Source of the DNA: an uncultured Pseudomonadota bacterium
GTDB taxonomy: Bacteria > Pseudomonadota > Gammaproteobacteria > Burkholderiales > Eutrophovitaceae
Assembly: GCA_937983055.1 (NCBI GenBank)
Contig: CALJLA010000188.1
Location: forward strand, 1 to 18,328
Reading direction: 5' to 3'
DNA length: 18,328 bases
Below the pieces are notes generated by a model. The model was not told the DNA's origin, did no database searches, and was given only the letters and a program-made list of their open reading frames with translations. The translations under genes were made by a program, and so were the position numbers. This document shows positions 13,864-18,328 of the stretch, piece after piece; within the stretch, counting starts at the first letter, position 1, and each line of letters starts with the position of its first letter.

Positions 13864-14027
13864 GCCACTGGGACACAGAGGCACAGAGAGAAAAGACAAG
13901 AGCGAGACACGAAGGCACGAAGACACGAAGTCAAGCTTGCCCTTCGACCGTTGCGAGGTCGATCCCACTTTCCTTGCGACGTTGAATGCCTGCGCTGGCT
14001 TTTTTCTGTGTCTCTGTGCCTCTGTGG
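13864..14027. repeat. Interspersed inverted-repeat element, copy 1
   Basis: The left arm (CCACTGGGACACAGAGGCAC..., from 13865) and the inverted right arm (..GTGTCTCTGTGCCTCTGTGG, ending 14027) match over ~29 bp with few mismatches, separated by about 105 bp. A further run of CACGAAG units (13907-13930) follows the left arm. CACAGAG-type inverted elements of this kind recur in many proteobacterial genomes. It has no open frame and lies between the CoA-binding and sulfhydrylase genes. Confidence 0.7.
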
Positions 14028-14052
14028 TCTACGCAATAGAGGAATAGAGTAA

Positions 14053-15336
14053 ATGGCGGATAGAGAATACGGATTCGGCACCCTGTGCCTGCATGCGGGA
14101 CAGATTCCCGACGCGGCGACCGGCTCGCGAGCGGTGCCGATCTACCAGACGACTTCCTACGTCTTCGACTCGGCGGACCATGCGGCGAGCCTGTTCAACC
14201 TGCAGACCTTCGGCAATGTTTACTCGCGCATCTCGAACCCGACGGTCGCGGTGTTCGAGGAGCGCATGGCGGCCCTGGAAGGCGGCCGGGCGGCGCTCGC
14301 CACCGCGTCAGGCCAGTCGGCGCAGATGTGCGCGCTGCTGACCCTGCTGCGGGAGGGCGACGACATCGTCTCCGCCAGCACGCTCTACGGCGGCACCTAT
14401 TCGCAGTTCGACGTGACCTTCCGGCAGTTCGGCATCAACACCCTCTTCGTCGACCCGGACGATCCGGAGAATTTCCGCAAGGCGCTGACGCCGAAAACAA
14501 AGATCATCTACGCCGAGACCATGGGCAATCCGCGCATCAACGTGCTCGACATCGAGCCGGTGGCGAAGATCGCAAAGGAAGCCGGCGTGCCGCTGGTGAT
14601 AGACAACACCTTCGCATCGCCCTACCTGTGCCGGCCGCTGGGCTTCGGCGCGGACATCGTGGTGCATTCGGCCACCAAGTTCATTGGCGGGCACGGCACC
14701 ACCATGGGTGGGGTGGTCGTCGAGTCGGGCAAGTTTCCCTGGAACAACGGCAAGTTTCCGATGATGACCGAGCCTTCGCGCGGCTATCACGGCGTGATCT
14801 TCTTCGAGACCTTCGGCGACTTCGGCTACACGATGAAATGCCGCATGGAAACGATGCGCACGCTCGGCCCGGTGCTCTCGCCGCTCAATGCCTGGCAGCT
14901 GCTGCAAGGGCTGGAGACCCTGCATGTGCGCATGGATCGTCGCGTCAGCAATGCGGTCAAGGTGGCGGAATTCCTGGAAGCGCACCCGAAGGTCTCCTGG
15001 GTCAACTATCCAGGCCTGAAGAGCAGCCCGTACTACGCGCTGGGCCGCAAGTACCTGCCCAAGGGCTGCGGCTCGATCATGACCTTCGGCATCAAGGGCG
15101 GGCATGAGGCCGGGGTGAAGTTCATCGAGGCACTGCAGTTCTTTTCCCATCTCGCGAACGTCGGCGACGCCAAGACGCTGGTGATCCATCCGGCCTCCAC
15201 CACCCACCGCCAGCTTTCCGAGGAGGAACAGCTTCGCGCCGGCGTGTCGCCGGACATGATCCGCCTGTCGATCGGCATCGAGGACATCGACGACATCCTG
15301 TGGGACCTCGACCAGGCCTTGGGTCAGTCTTCATAA
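14053..15336 (+). CDS. metY: O-acetylhomoserine sulfhydrylase
   Basis: This 427-residue PLP-dependent enzyme joins O-acetylhomoserine and sulfide to give homocysteine in methionine synthesis. It begins GFGTLCLHAGQIPDAATGSRAVPIYQTTSYVF, the typical N-terminus of the long (MetY/Met17) branch of the Cys/Met-metabolism family. YSRISNPT contains the tyrosine-arginine phosphate clamp, LVIDNTFASPYLCRP has the PLP-ring Asp184, and HSATKFIGGHG holds the Schiff-base Lys209. Length and the KFPMMTEPSRGYHG insert fit MetY rather than the ~390-residue MetB/MetC enzymes. ATG 14053 follows AGAGGAA (14037-14043). The gene is bracketed by two CACAGAG-type inverted elements, 25 bp upstream and 16 bp downstream. 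Confidence 0.95.
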   Translation: MADREYGFGTLCLHAGQIPDAATGSRAVPIYQTTSYVFDSADHAASLFNLQTFGNVYSRISNPTVAVFEERMAALEGGRAALATASGQSAQMCALLTLLREGDDIVSASTLYGGTYSQFDVTFRQFGINTLFVDPDDPENFRKALTPKTKIIYAETMGNPRINVLDIEPVAKIAKEAGVPLVIDNTFASPYLCRPLGFGADIVVHSATKFIGGHGTTMGGVVVESGKFPWNNGKFPMMTEPSRGYHGVIFFETFGDFGYTMKCRMETMRTLGPVLSPLNAWQLLQGLETLHVRMDRRVSNAVKVAEFLEAHPKVSWVNYPGLKSSPYYALGRKYLPKGCGSIMTFGIKGGHEAGVKFIEALQFFSHLANVGDAKTLVIHPASTTHRQLSEEEQLRAGVSPDMIRLSIGIEDIDDILWDLDQALGQSS

Positions 15337-15352
15337 CTTGAAAGACTTTCTT

Positions 15353-15524
15353 GCCACCGAGGGCACAGGGAACACAGAGCGAAGAACAGATTGAAGTATT
15401 GAGCGCTGACTAAGCCGCGTTATATGGAGCTGACTAGCCTCCGTCGATAACGTGTCTTCGACCGAGTTCGAGCAGTTACCGCTTTCTTCTTTCCCTCTGT
15501 GTTCTCTGCGTCCTCTGTGGCCAA
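15353..15524. repeat. Interspersed inverted-repeat element, copy 2
   Basis: Left arm GCCACCGAGGGCACAGGGAA (from 15353) and an inverted right arm (ending CCTCTGTGGCCAA at 15524) match over ~35 bp, with a ~95-bp middle unrelated to that of copy 1. It therefore shares only the CACAGAG-type arms with copy 1. It fills nearly the whole gap between the sulfhydrylase and the MFS gene. Confidence 0.7.
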
Positions 15525-15557
15525 ACTCCGTCCTTAACTTTGCGAACCCAGGCACGC

Positions 15558-16739
15558 ATGACCGGATTTTTGCTCCCGCTGATCGTCACACTGGCCGTGC
15601 AGGTTCAGGCGTCGATGGTGGTGTTCACGCCGCCGGTGCTGGCGCCGCTGGCGCAGGCGGACGTGGGCGTCAACGCGGCAGCGGTGGGCATCGTCACCGC
15701 GCTCATCTATCTGTCGTCGGTGCCGGCTGCCCTGCTGTCCGGCCATGTGCTGGAGCATGTCGGCCCGATTCGGGTAAGCCAGCTCTGCCTGCTGTTCAGC
15801 TCGGCGGGCATGGCCATGATGGCGGTGCCGAATCCCTGGGTGATTGCGCTGGGCGCGCTGGTCGTTGGGGTCGGCTACGGCGCGGTCACCCCGGCCTCGT
15901 CGACGGTGCTGGCAGACCGCGTGCCTGACGGGTTGCGCTCTTTTATCTTTTCGCTCAAGCAAAGCGGCGTGCCGATCGGCGGCGCGCTCGCGGGCGCGGT
16001 GGTGCCGGTGCTGATGGCATTGGCGGGCTGGCAGCGCGCGGCGGTGGCGGTCGCCGCGGTCGGGCTGCTCGTTGCATTCGCATCGCAGGCGGTGCAGCGC
16101 GGGGTGGACCGCGCCAATCCGCCGCGGCGCCGCTCGCATGGCACGCATCTGCTCGAGCCGCTGACGATGGTGATGTCGCATCCGCGACTGCGGGAGCTGG
16201 CGCTGTCGTCGTTTACTTTCTCGGGCATGCAGATGTGCCTGGGTTCCTACCTGGTGGTGGCGCTTACCGAGCGCGCCAGCTTCTCGGTGACCGCCGCGGG
16301 CGCCGCGCTGTCGATCGCGATGGTCGGCGGCGCGGTGGGCAGGTTGCTGTGGGGCGCGCTGGCCGATCGGCTGATGGCGCCGCGCGCCATGCTCGGCGGT
16401 CTGGGTGTGCTGATGTCGGGTTCGGCGTTCCTGATGGCGCTGGTGTCGGCGGCGTGGGCGGCGCCGGCGGTGTATCTGCTGGCGCTGGTGTTCGGCGCCT
16501 CGGCGGTCGGCTGGAACGGCGTGTATCTCGCCGAGGTGGCGCGCATCGCGGCGCCAGGCCGCGCGGGCGCGGCGACCGGCGCCTCCCTCGCCATGACTTA
16601 CTCCGGCGTGGTGGTGCTGCCGTCGCTGTTCTGGCTGACGCATGCGCTCACCGACAGCTACGCGCCGCCCTTTATCGTGATCGGGCTGCTTACGCTGTGG
16701 CGCGCGGTGCTGTTCTTCCGCGCGCAGCGTCAGTACTGA
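15558..16739 (+). CDS. Major facilitator superfamily transporter
   Basis: This 393-residue protein has about twelve hydrophobic segments, as in a 12-TM MFS carrier. The loop 2-3 region (AALLSGHVLEHVGPIRV) and the corresponding loop in the second half (GRLLWGALADRLMAPRAML) carry the G...D/E-R...G-R type motif A, clearest in the second half as GALADRL. KQSGVPIGGALAGAVVP matches the conserved MFS segment of the YfcJ/CynX-like group. Substrate cannot be predicted. ATG 15558 is preferred, since a TTG 18 bases earlier adds only polar residues. Its start lies 33 bp after the end of inverted element 2, so any promoter lies in or next to that element. Its end converges with the molybdenum hydroxylase gene. 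Confidence 0.85.
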   Translation: MTGFLLPLIVTLAVQVQASMVVFTPPVLAPLAQADVGVNAAAVGIVTALIYLSSVPAALLSGHVLEHVGPIRVSQLCLLFSSAGMAMMAVPNPWVIALGALVVGVGYGAVTPASSTVLADRVPDGLRSFIFSLKQSGVPIGGALAGAVVPVLMALAGWQRAAVAVAAVGLLVAFASQAVQRGVDRANPPRRRSHGTHLLEPLTMVMSHPRLRELALSSFTFSGMQMCLGSYLVVALTERASFSVTAAGAALSIAMVGGAVGRLLWGALADRLMAPRAMLGGLGVLMSGSAFLMALVSAAWAAPAVYLLALVFGASAVGWNGVYLAEVARIAAPGRAGAATGASLAMTYSGVVVLPSLFWLTHALTDSYAPPFIVIGLLTLWRAVLFFRAQRQY

Positions 16740-16767
16740 CCGGCCGGAAAGGCGCCGCTGCGTTTGC

Positions 16768-18328
16768 TCAGCCGGCGAGCGCGGCAATAGGCAGGCGCCG
16801 AACGCGAGCACCGGTCGCCGCGAACAGCGCATTGGCCAGCGCCGGCGCCACTGTCGGCACGCCGATTTCGCCAACGCTGCCGGGCTCGCGGTCGCCTTCG
16901 ACCAGATGCACCTCGATGAGCGGCGCCTGCGCCATCCGCAGCACCGGGTAGTCGTCGAAATTACTCTGCTGCACGGCCCCGCGCTCGATGGTGATCTCGC
17001 CGTAGAGCGCGGCGCTCAGGCCATAGACGATCCCGCCGGCGATCTGGTCGCGCACGATCGCGGGATTTACCGCCAGGCCGACGTCCACGGCGCATACCAT
17101 GCGAACCGGCCGCCAGCGCTCGCCGGCGGGCGCGATCTCCGCCACCAGGGCCACGCGACATTTCCACCGGGGCGACGCAAAGAAGGCAATACCGCGACGC
17201 AGCTCCGGCGCGGCCGGTGCGTGCCATCCGGCCTGCCCGGCGGCGAGATCCAGCACCGCCAGCGAGCGCAGATCGTGCGCCAGCAGCCGGCGCCGCAGGT
17301 CCAGCGGATCCAGCCCGGACGCCTGCGCGATTTCGTCCATGAAGCTTTCGACGAAGAACACGTTCTGGGTGGCGCCGGTGCCGCGCCAGAAGCCGACGCG
17401 CACCGGCGGTTCGCTCTCGATCGACTCGACGCGACGGCTGCCGATTGCGTACCCGAGGTCCACCAGATCGCGCACCGAGATCGGAGCGATGCCGTCCCGC
17501 ACCTGCAGCGCCTGCGGGAGGCCGTCGTCGCCGAGCGCGGCGATCAGGCTGGCGGCATAGGCCGGACGATAGTAATCCTGGCGCATATCCTCTTCGCGCG
17601 ACCAGATCACCTTCACCGGGCGATGCACCATTCTCGACAGCAGTGCCGCCTGCACCACCACGTCGGTGCGCCCCTTGATGCCGAAGCCGCCGCCGACATG
17701 GGTGGGATGCACCGCGACCCTGTCGGGCGCAATATCGAGCGCGCGCGCCGCGGCGCTGCGGGCGCGAGTGGGCGCCTGGGTCGGCGCCCAGATGTCGCAG
17801 CGTGCGTCGCGCACGTCGGCGGTGGCGTTGATCGGTTCCAGCGTGGCGTGCGCAAGGTACGGCACCTGGTATTGCGCCGTCACCCGGCGCGCGGCGCCGG
17901 CGATCTTGTCGGCGGCGCCGGCGGTGTCGAGCGCCACCGCGGCATCCTCGAACGCCAATGCCGCCTGCAGCGCGGTGTCGACTGCAGCGCTGGAAGCGAT
18001 GTCGGCGGGCGTGCGGGTGAACTCCACCTCCACCAGCTCCAGCGCCTTCGCCGCCTGCCAGTAGTGATCGGCAATGACGGCGACTGCACCCGGCAGCACG
18101 GCGACATTGATCACGCCCGGTACCGAGCGCGCGAGGCCGGCTTCGTATCGCCGCACTTCGGCGCCACGCACCGGCGAGTGACGCACGGCCGCGTGCACCA
18201 TGCCCGGCAGCCGCACGTCAATGCCGAACACTGCGCTCCCATCGCATTTTTCCCGGTTGTCGATGCGCGGCGCCGGCGTGCCGATCAGCCGGAACTGCGA
18301 CGGGTCGGTCAGCGCGGCGTCAGTCGCC
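16768..18328 (-). CDS. Molybdenum hydroxylase large subunit (isoquinoline 1-oxidoreductase beta / xanthine dehydrogenase family), C-terminal part
   Basis: Read from the minus strand, the frame stays open to the window's end. It runs through FRLIGTPAPRID and GSAVFGIDVRLPGM, so the 5' part of the gene lies outside and this is the last ~520 residues. Family blocks include VGGGFGIKGRTDVVVQAALL (molybdopterin contact), VKVIWSREEDMRQDYYRP, FWRGTGATQNVFFVESFMDEIA and GSVGEIGVP-x-VAPALANALF. In the last of these, the Glu encoded at 16867-16869 is the expected base that activates water. Such subunits hydroxylate N-heterocycles or oxidise aldehydes and pair with a small [2Fe-2S] subunit, not in view. 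Substrate is unknown. The gene converges with the MFS gene, 28 bp apart, with no clear terminator between. Confidence 0.9.
   Translation of the reverse strand, partial: ATDAALTDPSQFRLIGTPAPRIDNREKCDGSAVFGIDVRLPGMVHAAVRHSPVRGAEVRRYEAGLARSVPGVINVAVLPGAVAVIADHYWQAAKALELVEVEFTRTPADIASSAAVDTALQAALAFEDAAVALDTAGAADKIAGAARRVTAQYQVPYLAHATLEPINATADVRDARCDIWAPTQAPTRARSAAARALDIAPDRVAVHPTHVGGGFGIKGRTDVVVQAALLSRMVHRPVKVIWSREEDMRQDYYRPAYAASLIAALGDDGLPQALQVRDGIAPISVRDLVDLGYAIGSRRVESIESEPPVRVGFWRGTGATQNVFFVESFMDEIAQASGLDPLDLRRRLLAHDLRSLAVLDLAAGQAGWHAPAAPELRRGIAFFASPRWKCRVALVAEIAPAGERWRPVRMVCAVDVGLAVNPAIVRDQIAGGIVYGLSAALYGEITIERGAVQQSNFDDYPVLRMAQAPLIEVHLVEGDREPGSVGEIGVPTVAPALANALFAATGARVRRLPIAALAG

Noticed and set aside
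13907..13930. Short CACGAAG direct repeats, CRISPR-like at first sight
   Set aside because: Only three to four 7-9-bp units with no spacers. They are part of the CACAGAG-type inverted-repeat element.
12087..14081. A 664-codon minus-strand open frame across three plus-strand genes
   Set aside because: It spans hydrolase, aminopeptidase and CoA-binding genes with recognisable catalytic motifs on the plus strand and shows no motif itself.
15534..16874. A 446-codon minus-strand open frame
   Set aside because: It is antisense to the MFS gene and very rich in Arg, His and Gln, and it resembles no known protein.

Overview
This is a GC-rich (strongly G/C-ending codons) proteobacterial segment. Isoquinoline-1-oxidoreductase-type and TauE/SafE genes, a small RIYRR-type protein and SARP-like control of secreted barrel proteins point to a betaproteobacterium, probably Burkholderiales-like. 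There is no rRNA or tRNA to confirm this. I see no phage or plasmid genes and no intact transposase.

Layout. 1-431: the end of a 2-oxoacid (acetoin/pyruvate-type) dehydrogenase operon, with a C-terminal E1-beta piece translationally coupled to a free-standing lipoyl domain. 432-980: a long gap holding a distinctive promoter (box A). 981-1298: a 105-residue secreted protein built from three copies of a D-L-M-R repeat, followed by two terminator hairpins. 1717-4947: a 1,076-residue regulator with a MalT-type STAND ATPase, a helical repeat region, an OmpR-like winged helix and a BTAD domain, i.e. a SARP/AfsR-like output on a MalT-like sensor. 5064-8712: a same-strand array of five secreted proteins, most sharing a GGTG(K/P)FAG-type motif (likely allene-oxide-cyclase-barrel-like). 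It also contains a 63-residue small protein in its own promoter/terminator unit and a secreted NTF2/SnoaL-like protein. 8944-9828: a secreted trypsin-like protease with a helical tail. 9854-18328: ordinary metabolism, comprising a TauE/SafE permease, 3-hydroxyacyl-CoA dehydrogenase, alpha/beta hydrolase, lipoprotein aminopeptidase, CoA-binding protein, O-acetylhomoserine sulfhydrylase, MFS transporter and the C-terminal part of a molybdenum hydroxylase. Two short inverted-repeat elements bracket the sulfhydrylase gene.

The main discovery candidate is the 0.6-8.7 kb region. Three promoter-like sites (589-622, 4987-5020, 5583-5616) share one architecture: two TGTA-type heptamers exactly 11 bp apart, then exactly 10 bp, then a T-A-N-N-N-T box. 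Tandem heptamers at an 11-bp period are the hallmark of SARP (OmpR+BTAD) targets, and a BTAD regulator gene lies among the three sites. I infer that the regulator activates the D-L-M-R repeat protein, the first barrel protein and the small protein, and perhaps through them the whole secreted array. This would be a compact, apparently undescribed regulator-plus-secretome system. The signal the STAND ATPase senses and the role of the secreted proteins cannot be read from the sequence.
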